Part shown: piece after piece, positions 1 to 11,217 of the stretch
Position numbering within the stretch: position 1 is the first letter of the stretch
Layout: each line of letters begins with the position of its first letter
Program-made: the position numbers and the translations under genes
Source of the DNA: Chromera velia
Lineage: Eukaryota; Sar; Chromeraceae
Reading direction: 5' to 3'
Length of the DNA: 34,458 nucleotides
NCBI GenBank assembly: GCA_018398765.1
Contig: JAHBMJ010004388.1
Location: forward strand, 45,114 to 79,571
The notes under the pieces: model-generated
What the model saw: the letters and a program-made list of their open reading frames with translations, nothing else
Databases searched by the model: none
What the model was told of the DNA's origin: nothing

Positions 1-828
1 CCCTCTCCTTTCTGCCGATGTGAACGCAAATGTAAAGCAGGCATGCATGGCAGGCAAGCTGACGACAGACAGCCCTAAGCAAGCCACCTGGACATGGACA
101 AACAGACACCGGCAATACAGAGAATATATCACTCTGTCGTTCAAGCCCAACCTCTACAGCCTCTGCCCGGCCGACCGTTCTCACGAATTGAAGGAATGCC
201 CATCCGATCCCGAACCCTTCTCTGTGTGAGGCGAGAGCGGAAATTTCCTGCATGACCGAAAGGGGATATTCAAACAGTCCTTTCAAAAAGGAAAGGAGAA
301 AACGAAGACTTCTATTCTTCATCCCTCACTCAGCACACACGGCACAAAATCAGCACCGTAATCCTGTAAAGGAATCAATCCAGAGCTGCGGGTCATTGAA
401 TGAGAGAGCACTTAAACCCTCGGAAAGAGAGGAGAACGGTTTTGGGAGTCGACAATTGACCATCAAGAAAGCTCGGGAAGAGAGGAGAACGGTTTTGGGA
501 GTCGACAATTGACCATCAAGAAAGAAGAGAAGAAGAGACGCACCTCTGAAGTCGGACGGCTGTGGCCAAAAACAGCGGAGAGGACGGCATCTACAGGATC
601 CACCGGCTGGACACCTGAGGCCGTTCCTTCTGCAGATATATCAGCAGCCAGGGAAGTAACATAACTTCAATTTCCGTTCCAGACTCAATTTCCGTTGAAT
701 CCAGACTAGAATAAAACGCAGGCAGATTCGGGGGGGAAACACGTCCATCAAACGAGACGGAGACGTGAACATCTTAATTCAAGTTTACCTGGAACTGCTT
801 TGGCAGGTCCTGCGGCTGGGAGGGACAT
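1..828 (-). CDS. Hypothetical protein, 5' exons only (gene runs off left edge)
   Basis: I do not recognise this gene. The proposed start ATG is at 828-826 (MSLPAAGPAKAVP). Exons read 828-789, 629-544, 363-341, 247-185 and 11 to beyond position 1. Phases agree at every junction (1, 0, 2, 2), donors are GTAAAC, GTGCGT, GTGTGC and GTGAGA, and all acceptors are CAG, two of them preceded by pyrimidine-rich sequence. The predicted N-terminal 70 or so residues are rich in Pro, Gly, Ser and acidic residues, contain segments such as DPVDAVLSAVFGHSRP and DYGADFVPKFPLSPHTEKG, and look disordered. No domain, signal peptide or membrane segment is visible. The exons are short, so the chain could partly be chance. 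The phase agreement over four introns is the main support. The start could also be an internal Met of a longer protein. Confidence 0.42.
424..530. repeat. Tandem duplication, 53-bp unit, about two copies
   Basis: The stretch starting GGAGAACGGTTTTGGGAGTC at 431 is repeated from 484 with no visible change over its first 41 bases. It lies inside the intron between the exons at 629-544 and 363-341 of the minus-strand gene. It looks like a recent local duplication. Confidence 0.9.
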
Positions 829-2017
829 TTTTTCGCTGGAGCTCAACAAATCAAGCCGGACCTCTTGACACAATTGGCAGAATTGGTCTGAATGGCAAAG
901 TTGTCATCTTCGATTTGCCTCCGTGACGGGAATTCGTTGGACCGATGATCATTGTGGTCGGCCCTGCAATTAATCTGACGCGTGCATGCGAACGATTCCG
1001 GCAATTTCGTGCCCCATGATGCCCCATGGCCATGCATGCATGCATGCATCCACGCGCTACGCTTTCCGCATGCCGCATGGCGTCTGCATGCATGAGAAGT
1101 ATACTGCATGAGAGTTGCATGCCTGCCTCTCTGATTGCCCCTGCATTATACGCCGTACTCTCACGACAGCGTTACCATCATCATTGGTGAATGCACTTGC
1201 AAGTGTGTCCGTCTGTCTGCATCTGTCTGCATTTGTGTCCGTCTATCTCCGTCTGCAGCGCTCGACGCGAGGGCAATGAAAACAAGGTCAGTCGCTCTTC
1301 TGAGACGTTAATTGTTGGTTCCAGTTTTGTTTGTTTTGCCACCGCGCTGCTTGACTGCGCCGAGAAAGTTTGGACCAAGCAGCAACGGTCAGATACGGCT
1401 GCCTTGCGACTCGAAGTGTGCATGCACTTTTCAGCTGGGGAGCTCTATTCCGTGTACTTCAAACGGGTCTAAGTGGGGGACCAGGACTCCTCTTTCCTCT
1501 CATCACCTGGGCAACGTGCCTTCGCTTTCATCCCCTTTCCTTTTTCCTTTCATTTCACTTCCTTTCCTTACCGCTTGAATCGACACAGATGAATCATCCA
1601 TCCCTAGATCCATCCCTCCTGTACAGTCAAGTTTTTTCTGCATTTTTCTTTCTTGCTCTGTACACATGAACAGATATACATATACGCATTTGTTTTGTGT
1701 ACTTGCACGGGTGATACTGTGCAGCGTCGGCCAAAACGCGTCAGACGAGAGGAGGAGAAGGAGACCCGATAGATTGCTAAGCTGAAAGCGAAGAAGAGCA
1801 TTGCCAAGTAAGCCCGGCTGTCTGTGAAATCACTGTCTGAAGGCTGGGAGACTTCTTTGCGTTCCAGGACATTTAGTAAAACAATCAAGCACTGATTGAA
1901 TTCCCTCTTGATCTCTTCTTTGATCCACCACAGAGTGTGGCAGTCTCTAAGTTCAGTTATGGGACTCTCTCTCTCTCTACAAAGGTGGAAACACCCTGTC
2001 GACAATACTTCAATTGT
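829..2017. other. Intergenic or intronic DNA, no firm gene
   Basis: No convincing gene is seen. Around 1031-1110 TGCATGCA-type palindromes are dense. On the minus strand about 1945-1790 there is a stretch with protein-like composition (CHTLWWIKEEIKREF, then a Leu-rich run) that could be an exon or decayed exon continuing the broken frame just upstream, but I could not fix its splice sites. The rest is simple pyrimidine-rich sequence. Confidence 0.4.
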
Positions 2018-2728
2018 TCAAATGAGACAGGTATTCTCAAATTTCTGCTTCGGAGTCCGTGTAAACAGTCGGAATTCTCGCATGCTTTTTGACATCCAGT
2101 TCTGTCTCGCCTGTTTTAATTCTTGTCCCTCAAAAAACTTGACGTCCAAATATCTTTCAATTCGAGTGCGAAGCTCCAGGATCTCGTTATCTCTCTCCGT
2201 GTCTGTTTGCCCCAGTCGCATCCTTGTGAAAATCCTGTCGTACTGTCGCTACGCGGTCACTACGCTTGACTCCACTTGGTTTATGATTTGCAACTGTGTG
2301 CGTGCTCGTTTGAGCCTTGTCCAACTGTCGCGATAGTCCTCAGCCTTGGCTTTGGATAGCATCCGTATGTTTGCGTTGTTGCGATGGTCGGCTTGTTCTG
2401 CGCTTTTGTCCTGAGGTGAGAGGGAGGTTGGTCAAGGAGCGGGGGCCTAGGCGGGGGCACGGCACAGATCGGTTGAGAGCTAGAAGTAGGGAATCGACGT
2501 GAACGCAGAGAAGGGAACCTCAAAAGCTAGAGCAGGGGACGAGCAGGAAGGAGTGGAGCAACATGCAACGGGGTTCTCATCAGTGAAGGACAATTACAAA
2601 GATGCGTGTCTGCTTGCTTTAACATGCGACCTTGCATTTGCAATCAAGATTTCCGTTCTTCTTCTCTTTTCGACTTCGAGCTCTTCTCTCTCACATTCCT
2701 GTCGTCTTCGCCTTTTATTAACTTGTCC
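2018..2728 (-). pseudogene. Broken coiled-coil reading frame
   Basis: Two exon-like blocks are visible on the minus strand. The first starts after a CTGCAG acceptor at 2728 and runs to about 2624. It is highly charged (KRRRRQECEREELEVEKRR). The second starts after CTCACCTCAG at 2410 and runs to a stop at 2020-2018. It reads DKSAEQADHRNNANIRM, then RDSWTRLKRARTQLQ, then, after an in-frame TAG at 2251-2249, RLGQTDTERDNEILELRTR and FFEGQELKQARQNWM. Reading frame and amino-acid style continue across the TAG, so the stop looks like damage inside a former gene, a sequencing error, or a wrongly chosen exon border. The protein is predicted to be helical and coiled-coil. I recognise no family. Confidence 0.35.
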
Positions 2729-2859
2729 CTGCAGGAAGCCAAAAGTCGTCGCTACCGAGATGCTACTGAGCCAAAGAAGAAGAAGGAAGGAGGGAATCGG
2801 AAGAAGGTGTTGCAAAGGGCTGAAGAAGCTTGTGACACGTCAAATCTGATGAAATAAAC

Positions 2860-3720
2860 CTGGTGGACCTTATTCTAATCTGTACGTTGGACGCCAAAAA
2901 TTTAAAAACCGGGAGCTAGTTGATGCCCCCCAAAAAATTAAGAACTCCCCATTTTTAATTCTTATATAGCTTGCATGTTCCCCCAAAAGAAAAAGAGTTT
3001 AGTAAGAGTGGCATTAAACTAAACGGCACCTACGTCTAGCGTGCATGCAGAATTTTAAGTTCTAACTCTAGTTCTAACTCTTTAATTATATTTATTCTAG
3101 TATTTCTTTCATTATGGGAACACCCAATTTTGAAAATTGCTATAGGAAAATTGTATGGGGGTTACAATCTTGGAGTCCGAATTTTTTATGCCCAATTCAA
3201 CTCTGGATGAACCCCCAACTTATTTGGGTATTAAACATTATAGAAAGAACTGCTATACAAAATTTATGCAGTAAAAAATTTAAAAGAATTAAAGAGAAAC
3301 AGTTGTATAGCTAGTTGTCAAGTCAGAGCCCATCATTTGACAATGTGCCTTGCATGATAAGTTGTATATTATAACTTGCCAAACCTAGTGCCGAACCTTG
3401 ATATAGCGGGAAGGCCTAACGCGGAACCAATTAATTAATTAACGCTGGACGCCTAGCATAGGCTGATGGGCCGCGACGATGGCGATGGCGTAGGATGATG
3501 ATAGTGAAAAATAATGATGCTGATGATGATAATAATAACTAAGTAAGTATAAGTAAGTTGGTAACGTCTAGTTCGAAGTAGAATTCGAATGAATCTTTTT
3601 TTTTAATTTTATTTGTGCAAGAAAGAACCGAGTTCAAAAACAGCATTTAGATGAGAGCTGTGAATCACCTTCAAGTGTAGGGGACCAATTCTCTTTCTTT
3701 TTTAACGCTGCAGTCGATCT
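2860..3720. other. AT-rich island without a credible gene
   Basis: The base composition drops sharply compared with both flanks. The only sizeable ORF (3114-3314, +) has a composition expected of AT-rich random sequence. The segment contains runs such as CCCCCCAAAAAATTAAG and a retroelement-like tail described separately. I see nothing else. Confidence 0.6.
3365..3545 (+). repeat. Retroelement-like 3' tail, copy A
   Basis: This segment shares CTTGCCAAAC, ACGCCTA, ATGGGCCG and GATGGCGATGGCGTA with copy B at 20165-20245. The last word matches 13 of 15 bases. Both copies end in GAT/GATAAT-type trinucleotide runs. A conserved block followed by a short-period tail is typical of LINE or SINE 3' ends. 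No coding part is attached here. Confidence 0.5.
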
Positions 3721-4022
3721 TTCCCTCTGTAACTTCCAGAATCGCTCTTCTCGCTCTGAGAGACGAAAGAGAGAAACGCCATCATCCTGTACTCGACCTC
3801 AACTTTTCTCCCTTTCCTGCTTCAACGTCTCCTTCCTTCGATTGCTCATACTTTGATCGACTGTAAGATTCGCCCTGCACAAGCTGCACAGACCTAAAGT
3901 CCTTGCCTGCAATCCATGCAGCTTCTGTGCTGTCTCCTCCCGGGCCAACCTCCGTTCATTTTCCCCTTTCCCCCTCACGCAGGATTCCCCTTCAATGAGC
4001 CAGACAGAGCCCATGCTCATGC

Positions 4023-4307
4023 TCACGTGAGCACGCAGGACTCGTAGGTAGGAATCATGTACTTGATGTTGATGAAAGCATCCTGAATGCAGGCGAGAGG
4101 ATCAGCGAATGAGTCTTTTCCATTGTTGGCGATGGTCTCAATGTGTGTGGACGTTTGAGGGAATGGACCATACTCTCAAGATTTACAAACGCATTCACAT
4201 AAACTTTTCCGTTCATACATACTGATTCTCTTACCCTGAGTTTAGAAATCACAGAATGAGTTCAGACCCATCCATCCATCCATCCATTCTCCTCCCCCTC
4301 TCCTTCC

Positions 4308-4354
<47 letters not shown>

Positions 4355-5172
4355 CCAACCAGCAACCCACCTCTCCTCCATGGATCTCGAAAAGTTCCAG
4401 CGTCTCCTCGATCAACTCCCCGAGGTTCAGCCTGCATGCAAAAAGTGACGTAGAAAAAAACAAAAAGACCGACACGTTGAAAAATGATGGAAACGCATGG
4501 ACATACGGAAAAAAACGGGGAGCATTTCGCTCTTTTTAAAGCATACTGTCTCCTGCAGCCTCTTCTTCTTTCTGCTGACTAACAAAAATGCCATTGGAGG
4601 GGAACAAAAAAGGACAGAAAGAAAGCTCTTTGATGTGCTTTCACAAAGTGGCCCCTGTGCTTATCTCCTTTTTCTTCTCACCCCAGTTCACAACGACCAG
4701 TCAACGGGCCGAAGGGAAACGTGTTTCCCATCCCTGCCACTACATCACTGTCATTGTTGCAGTCTTGCAGTCTTGTTTTCTGACTGACCTCTTTCTCTGG
4801 CCGTAGTCGATGAAGTCCCCCACGTTCTTGTTGCAGTTCTTGTACAGATTGAAGATCGGGAGGATCTGCCTGTAGTAGGGGACCAGAGCCTCTCCCACCA
4901 TGTCAGCTGCATTCATTCAATTCGTCATTCAGTCATTCATTCATTCATTCATCCATCCAAGCAAGCATTCTTTCATTCATTCATTTATTCATCCAAGCAA
5001 GCATTCTTTCTTTCTTTCTTTCATTCATTCATTCGTTCATTCATTCATCCAAGCAAGCATTCTTTCATTCATTCATTCATTAAACCATGCATTCGTTCGT
5101 TCGTTCACTCTCTCCTTCCTTCACTTTTATTGATGACGACATTGGATGACAACGAAAAGAAATGCAAACACA

Positions 5173-5228
<56 letters not shown>

Positions 5229-5718
5229 TGAATCAACCAGTTTGCAGCAAACCGAGCAGAAATGAAGGCGATTGGAACGACCCGGTTTGGGGTGCACACA
5301 AAGACACAGGATGGAAGGAGAAAGAGGGACAGAGCAGAAAGTGCGTGACTCAGTCCTCTGTCTGTCTGCTTGTGTGCGACGTACAGGGAAGGGAGAAACA
5401 CCGACCGACCGGAGAGTACCAGTGCCTGAAGGACTTTGAGAGTCGTCGTGATGATCTCTGCATCCCTTGTGTTCAGGGCAGCTGCAGCAGAGCGCTCATT
5501 CGGCAAAGGGGGGGGTAGAATGATATTAGGCGCATTTGGATTGAATTGAGGTTTCTCTCTTCTTCTGACATTTTTCTTCAGTGTGCGTAAACGTGTAGTG
5601 AGTGACCGTGAATTTTCACGCTTAAGAGAGAGGGAGGGACAGCCGGAGACCTACACACTTACACACCCAAATATACACGCACTCCCTCTTTCATATAAGA
5701 GAGAGAGAGAGAGAGACA

Positions 5719-5749
<31 letters not shown>

Positions 5750-6155
5750 GTGCATATGTATAGAGAAGTGCACTCGTCCGTCTGCCTCCATGTGTATTTC
5801 TCATTGCATATGTCTCTAACGGTCTGTCCGTCTGCCTGCTCACTGACTTTTGATGGGAATGATCAGTTGAGGCACGACAGGCAAGATCTTCGCGCCTCCC
5901 TTGTTCAGCATGTCGTACACCTGCAAGAACAAGCACAGAGGGCAATAAAAAGAGATAAGCAAAAGGAATAGAGGAACGAAAAAAGTGGGGGGAAAAAGAA
6001 GGAAGGAAGCCAGGGAGGCAACACAGGAGGTATGCACGGATGGAAAAAGAAGGAGACGGAAGTCAAAGCTGTGTTTCAAGCTCTTGCTTTATGTCAATCT
6101 GCATTCTGATTCACAATCTCATTCACGATGCAGCTTCTTCGCAGACGCACGCATG

Positions 6156-6194
<39 letters not shown>

Positions 6195-6214
6195 GCACGC
6201 ACGCACGCACGCAC

Positions 6215-6253
<39 letters not shown>

Positions 6254-7452
6254 GCGAGAGAGCGAGAAAGGCAGATCTACGCACCCCCTGCACTGCGAGG
6301 AATCTGTAGGGATCGTCCTTCTCCCTGAGTCCGTCAAAGAAAATCGGCAGGTAGTGGTGGTAGTCGAGCTTGTCGATTGCCTCGATACGCCACTTGATCA
6401 GGTTGCCGCAGCCTCTGTGATCCACTCGGATGGGCAGGTCGCCTCTGTCATAGAACCTGCCAGGCCATCAGAGGGGAGGGGAGAGAAGTGTGAGATCAGA
6501 GTCAGGGACAGGAAGAGACAGGCAGGCAGGCAGGCAGACCGACAGAGAGAGCGGCAAAGAGGATACAAAAGAAGTCATTTGAATGTAGTTGGGAAAAGAG
6601 GCCGCCAGCTTGCTGACAAGTAGAGAGAGTGTTGAAACAAGAAGACAGAATCCAACACACGGCCAAAAGAGTAAGAAGGTGGTAGAGACAAGTGCAAAGA
6701 CGGAAGCAGCAAAAGATAAATTAACTAGAAAATATATGTGTTTACAACGTTCTCGCACTACCGAGATGGAGGAACCATAAATATGCGTAAGCACGTAAAA
6801 AGAAAAAAGTCAAGGAAGAAAGACGTGTACTCGCCTACTGTAGGAAAACCAAAGAGCACAGCCGCACACTTCCAAGGAAAATACCAAAGAAAGGGGAATA
6901 TATATAACAAAGAAAAAGAAATCTTCATCTTTGCATTACAACAGATGGAAATCAGTCTCTACAGATTGAAAAGGACAGAAGGGCAAGGCAAGAAGTTCCT
7001 GCGTGTGGGAGAATACTAAGCATCGCAAATTGGGCATGTTCACATGTATTCAGGGAGAAGATGTGATTGCAGCAACCACGGCTAACCAACCGTCTGAATT
7101 CTGAAGGTACAATTTGTCGTGCCCTGAGAGCGCCTGCACGAGGAATGGGTTGGCTGTACGCTTTGCAGGTCTGCTTCCCGAAGGTTGAGCCGAACGCTGC
7201 GTCCCCTCCCTTCGTTTGATCTATAAACTCCAGTGCACCCGGGGTGGTTGTGACTTTCAGGTGGGTGTGTTGTTTGACAGGGGGTTTGGAGTCGGCAGGG
7301 AAATCTCCGAAGGGAGAATCGGGATTCTTTGGAAGCAGTCCTGTGGATCTTTTCTTCAACGTGTACTCAGGATCCATCAACTTCTTCTGCTTATCTGCAA
7401 GGATCAGATACCCTGCGGCAGAAATAGACCTGCCCGAAATGCCGATCGTCAT
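4023..7452 (-). CDS. PACRG: PACRG homologue (parkin co-regulated gene protein), complete
   Basis: PACRG is an axonemal protein of the doublet-microtubule inner junction in cilia and flagella. Seven exons give 305 residues: 7452-7091, 6456-6285, 5920-5848, 5481-5410, 4906-4789, 4431-4371 and 4082-4023. All junction phases agree (2, 0, 1, 1, 2, 0). Family hallmarks are read directly: [17 protein letters not shown], then [15 protein letters not shown], then [17 protein letters not shown], then [18 protein letters not shown], then [18 protein letters not shown], then [18 protein letters not shown], and finally [16 protein letters not shown] at the C-terminus. The length is close to that of animal PACRG, with a divergent N-terminus of about 115 residues. 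The start MTIGISG was chosen as the first Met close to the conserved part; an in-frame Met lies 28 codons upstream. Introns are loaded with CA, GA and ATTC microsatellites. The gene diverges from the plus-strand gene starting near 8334. Confidence 0.95.
4256..4352. repeat. (CATC)n and (CT)n microsatellites in PACRG intron 6
   Basis: Five CATC units near 4266-4285 are followed by a long CT run at about 4311-4352. Both lie between the last two PACRG exons, and the CT run begins about 20 bases after the donor as read on the minus strand. Confidence 0.9.
4913..5110. repeat. Degenerate (ATTC)n array in PACRG intron 4
   Basis: About 200 bases of ATTC and close variants, interrupted by three spaced copies of ATCCAAGCAAGCATTC. 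This gives a higher-order period of several tens of bases. It begins directly upstream of exon 5 on the coding strand. Confidence 0.9.
5164..5226. repeat. (CA)n(GA)n compound microsatellite
   Basis: About 12 CA units are directly followed by about 18 GA units inside PACRG intron 4. A similar CA-to-GA switch occurs at 6150-6270. Confidence 0.95.
5697..5750. repeat. (GA)n microsatellite in PACRG intron 3
   Basis: A GA run with regular CAGA interruptions, between PACRG exons 3 and 4. Confidence 0.95.
6145..6275. repeat. (CA)n(GCAC)n(GA)n compound microsatellite in PACRG intron 2
   Basis: A CA run passes into ACGC tetramers and then into GA. It lies just downstream of exon 2 as read on the minus strand. 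Confidence 0.95.
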
Positions 7453-8333
7453 CTTCAGACAAAACAGACAGGCAGATCGATACAGGAGGCAAAAGCGGTC
7501 GAGTTTTGGGCAGTTTGACTCTTGTGTGCAAAGCAAAGAGAAGTTGAAGGAACGAACAAGACCACTCTCTTACACCTTTGGTACTTCCTCCTCGATGCGT
7601 ATTCTTGATCTTTGTATGAAGGATCGATCTACCGGGGTGGAGATTCACTATATACATAACAGCAAGTTGTACATATACGTACGTATACGTACGAGATTTA
7701 CATTTTTTTTGCAGATACAGAGAGAAACGTACGCAAATGCATGGCGGGCCCCGGAAAATGACTGCTTGGGGGATGCTTGGGGGGCATGCATGCATGCAAG
7801 AAAAAGCTTAATTCAGACTGCATTCATGGCAGCGATCGAAGAAAACTTGACAATTTTTTTTTCGCTTTCCAGGGACATTCGCACACACCAAATTTTCTGC
7901 ATCCCATGGGAAAAAATCGAAAAAAAAAAAACACATGCAAAACATCGATATACTGAACCTATATATATATATATCCGTCTACAGGCATTTGCATGTGGAG
8001 GGATTGATCAGTATACGTACGTCTGTCGAGTGGCTCGAGTCTCTTATATATCAATAATTACGCCTCGCTTCTGCTATATGAGGAACACGCACTGAGTCTG
8101 TCAAGTTGCCGAATATCTTTCGAAAAGAACACGTGCACCAAAGGGATCGAAAAGAGGAGGGACGGCAAAACAGGCCAGAGACGCTCGAGGTCTGTTCGGG
8201 ATACATATTCACAGCCACACAGCTTGCTCCCATTACATTCGTCTACGCAAACAAAGCAACGATCTGTCCAACAAGCCAGCTTGTCTGCCTAAGTAGACGC
8301 AGATGATGGAGACAGAGAAAGGACCTCGTTTTG
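7453..8333. promoter_or_regulatory. Divergent promoter region between PACRG and the 481-residue gene
   Basis: The two translation starts point away from each other and are about 880 bases apart, so this stretch should hold both promoters and 5' untranslated regions. It contains overlapping TGCATGCA palindromes at 7784-7799, nested TACGTA palindromes at 7676-7692, a TATATA run at about 7963-7974, and poly-A runs near 7920. No coding exon could be supported here, although an upstream non-coding exon of either gene is possible. TGCATGC-like words are known regulatory motifs in apicomplexan parasites. Their use here is inference. Confidence 0.5.
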
Positions 8334-10118
8334 ATGTTACAGAAAGGGGAAGACGGTTCCTTTCTGACGTTCACTCGAGTGAGCACTGGAGACAGCATGG
8401 CACAGAAAAACAAGGAAAGGGACAGAGCTTCCAGTACGCCACTGCCTGGCCCTACACGGACACGGACACGCGGGTACGGCCCCCTACTTTTTTTTTCCCT
8501 TTTGTGCCAGGAACTAAGCGACACGCATGTACATGTTACTCGAAAGCATGAGGGAGAGTTCAAGAGACATGCACAAGAAACATTGCAAGCTTATCGCAAA
8601 AAAAAAAGACCAGCCTGGAAGCAAGAGAGACTTTTTGTGTATAAGAGAGAGTTTCTGTGTGCAAGAGAGAAGTTTGCTTCTTACTGGGGTGGCTCTTCTG
8701 TAAATGTAGAGAGCAGGGGAGATTTTTTTTATTTCTGTGTTTTTCTTTTTGCAAGCGAGTCCCCTCCATAGCCTCAAGATCTGACAGACTGTATACATAC
8801 ATTTAAAATGGGTGTTGATTGCTTCTGTGCAGGGGATTGCGAATCACTTCATCATCGGTCAGATTGGGGAAAATGAGGGAAACGCCGTGGCAAAAGGGGG
8901 TTTGGAGTTTTCTTCTCTTCATGCATGTATTAGCACCTAGAGCCAAACCATATCCAGACTCTTTTTCTGTACGTTGCTTTTCTGAATTTTTCCTTTTGGC
9001 AAATGGTAGACGGATTTGGGAATGTGCAAATGAGTTCATTTACCATTTTGTCCTCTTTCAGGCGCTGCTTTGAGAAGGGAGGTGCTGTTCTCAGAAAATC
9101 GGGAGATCAGAGAGAAACTCCAGGCCTACAGAAGGGTAGAACCTCTACAGCACAGATGCGCAGAAGTGTACGCAAATGCGAAACGTTCTGTGGTCGTCTC
9201 TTCTTTCGCTTCGGGTACAGAAGGAAAGGCCGGGGTGAGTGCCGAATTGGAAACGAAAATCGTCGAGAAGCCCCCGCCTTCCGTGTCGTTGGTGCTTGGA
9301 GGTCAGTCTCTCTCTCTCTCTGTGTGTATGTGTGCGTTGTCTCTTTTTCCTTCAGGTCGATCCTTGTTTCTCTTCTTTCCTTCTTCTGTACCTTCTCTTT
9401 GATATTTTTCTGTGCATTTCTGTTTACAGTCTCAGGCTTAACTTGTCTTTGTGTATTTCAGTTGTCTTTGGGCCTAAGCATCGATTTGCAACTATCGCCA
9501 GGCGAAAATCATGCACATCCGATAAAGTGCATATCGTCTTTCGATTCTTTTCCTTTCCCCTGAAGTGAGAGAGACAAAAGGACTCGCAACTGAGTTTGTT
9601 CTCTTTGAGAGGTGCAGTGTGCTTCCTTTCGATCAAAGCTGTCTGTCTTTCTCAATCTGACTCTCTGCAGGCGGGGAATTGGGGAAGAAGATTCTGGTCG
9701 AACTCGCTCGCGAGGTGTGTCGGTCGTCGTTGGGGTTTTTGTGTCACAGACTGAAGCGGTAGATGATTGTTTGGATCGTTTCCAGATTCATCGAAAGAAT
9801 CAACGGCCCGAAGGAACACACACACAGAGTAAAAGGAGATCTGAAGGGAGGCAGGTGTCGCAGAGCTACTTCAATCTATTCTGCACAGTCGGACTTCATG
9901 CAGCAATCACAGCATAATCTGAAGAGAGCAGAGAAATCGAGACTGGAAGCTCTAGGATTGGACAGAACGAAGACTGTCGTTTTTCCTCTGTGATGCGAAG
10001 CATCTGTTCCACCTCCCGCCGCCTTCTTACCCTTTCTTTCTCTTTCGAGTTGCAACTCTCTCCGTGCAATAATGAAAGGGGGAAAGAAGACATTTTCCTG
10101 AACTTATCCCTGTGCTTG

Positions 10119-10178
<60 letters not shown>

Positions 10179-11186
10179 TAGTTGTGCATCGGGAGCGCAG
10201 TGATCTTCGGGGGGTCTGCTGCGGAGATTGCGGAGCTGGAAGAGCTCTCGTCAGTCGAACGAAACGAAGCAGAAAGAAGGGCAGTGAGAGTATGTAATTT
10301 GTTTCTTGAATCCTGAGGCTCTTTTTGAAAATCCGTCTTGACTGTAGAGCTCTCTCTTTTTGTTCTCTTTAGCTCCGTGACGGCCTTGACGAACAGTTTG
10401 ATGATAATTGGAGGTTCCAGTCGAGCTTTCTTTCCTTGACGAACACTTTGATGATAATTGGAGGTTCCAGTCGAGCTTTCTTTCCTTGACGAACACTTTG
10501 ATGATAATTGGAGGTTCCAGTCCAGCTTTCTTTCCTTGACGAACAGTTTGATGATAATTGGAGGTTCCAGTCGAGCTTTCTTTCCTTGACGAACACTTTG
10601 ATGATAATTGGAGGTTCCAGTCGAGCTTTCTTTCCTTGACGAACAGTTTGATGATAATTGGAGGTTCCAGTCGAGCTTACTTTCTTTTCACTCGATCGTC
10701 TTACTCCTTCTTTCCTTTTGTTGTACAAGTCCTTCTGTTGCAGAGACAGCGGACTCTCTGTGATTCCTCTGCTGGTGGTCAGTCAGACGAGCAGAGAGGT
10801 AAAAACAAGACATAACAGGAGTGAAGAAAAAGTCCCTTCTTTCAATTTCACTTAATTTCTTTTTTATCAATCGAGCTCTACTCAATGCCCGCGTCCCCCC
10901 GTGCTTTTGTGCGGAACATGTCGGAGAATGAAGCCTCGATGCCTCTTTCCCTTTCCTTCCACATCGGCCAGGATGTGATTCTTCGTCCTTTGACTTGACC
11001 GTGCGCGTCCTTTTCTCTCTCTCAAATATTCAATCAATCTTTGAGCATCTGCACGAATGCATGCATACATGCAGGACGTGACAGACGACGATTCCCTCAC
11101 CTCTCTCCGGGAGTACATGCTCTCCTGGTTTGTCTGTCTTTCTGTCTGTCTGTCTTCGGAAAAAGTGAAGTGAAGAAAAGACGATA

Positions 11187-11217
<31 letters not shown>

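Noticed and set aside
11-828. Joining the left-edge gene and the coiled-coil frame at 2018-2728 into one gene
   Set aside because: I found no exon chain with agreeing phases between them, and the left gene has a plausible start Met at 828.
851-1120. Minus-strand ORFs rich in His, Met, Ala and Cys
   Set aside because: They come from translated TGCATGCA palindromes and show no splice or domain support.
10385-10684. CRISPR-like array
   Set aside because: The 50-base units are directly adjacent with no spacers; it is a minisatellite in a eukaryotic intron.
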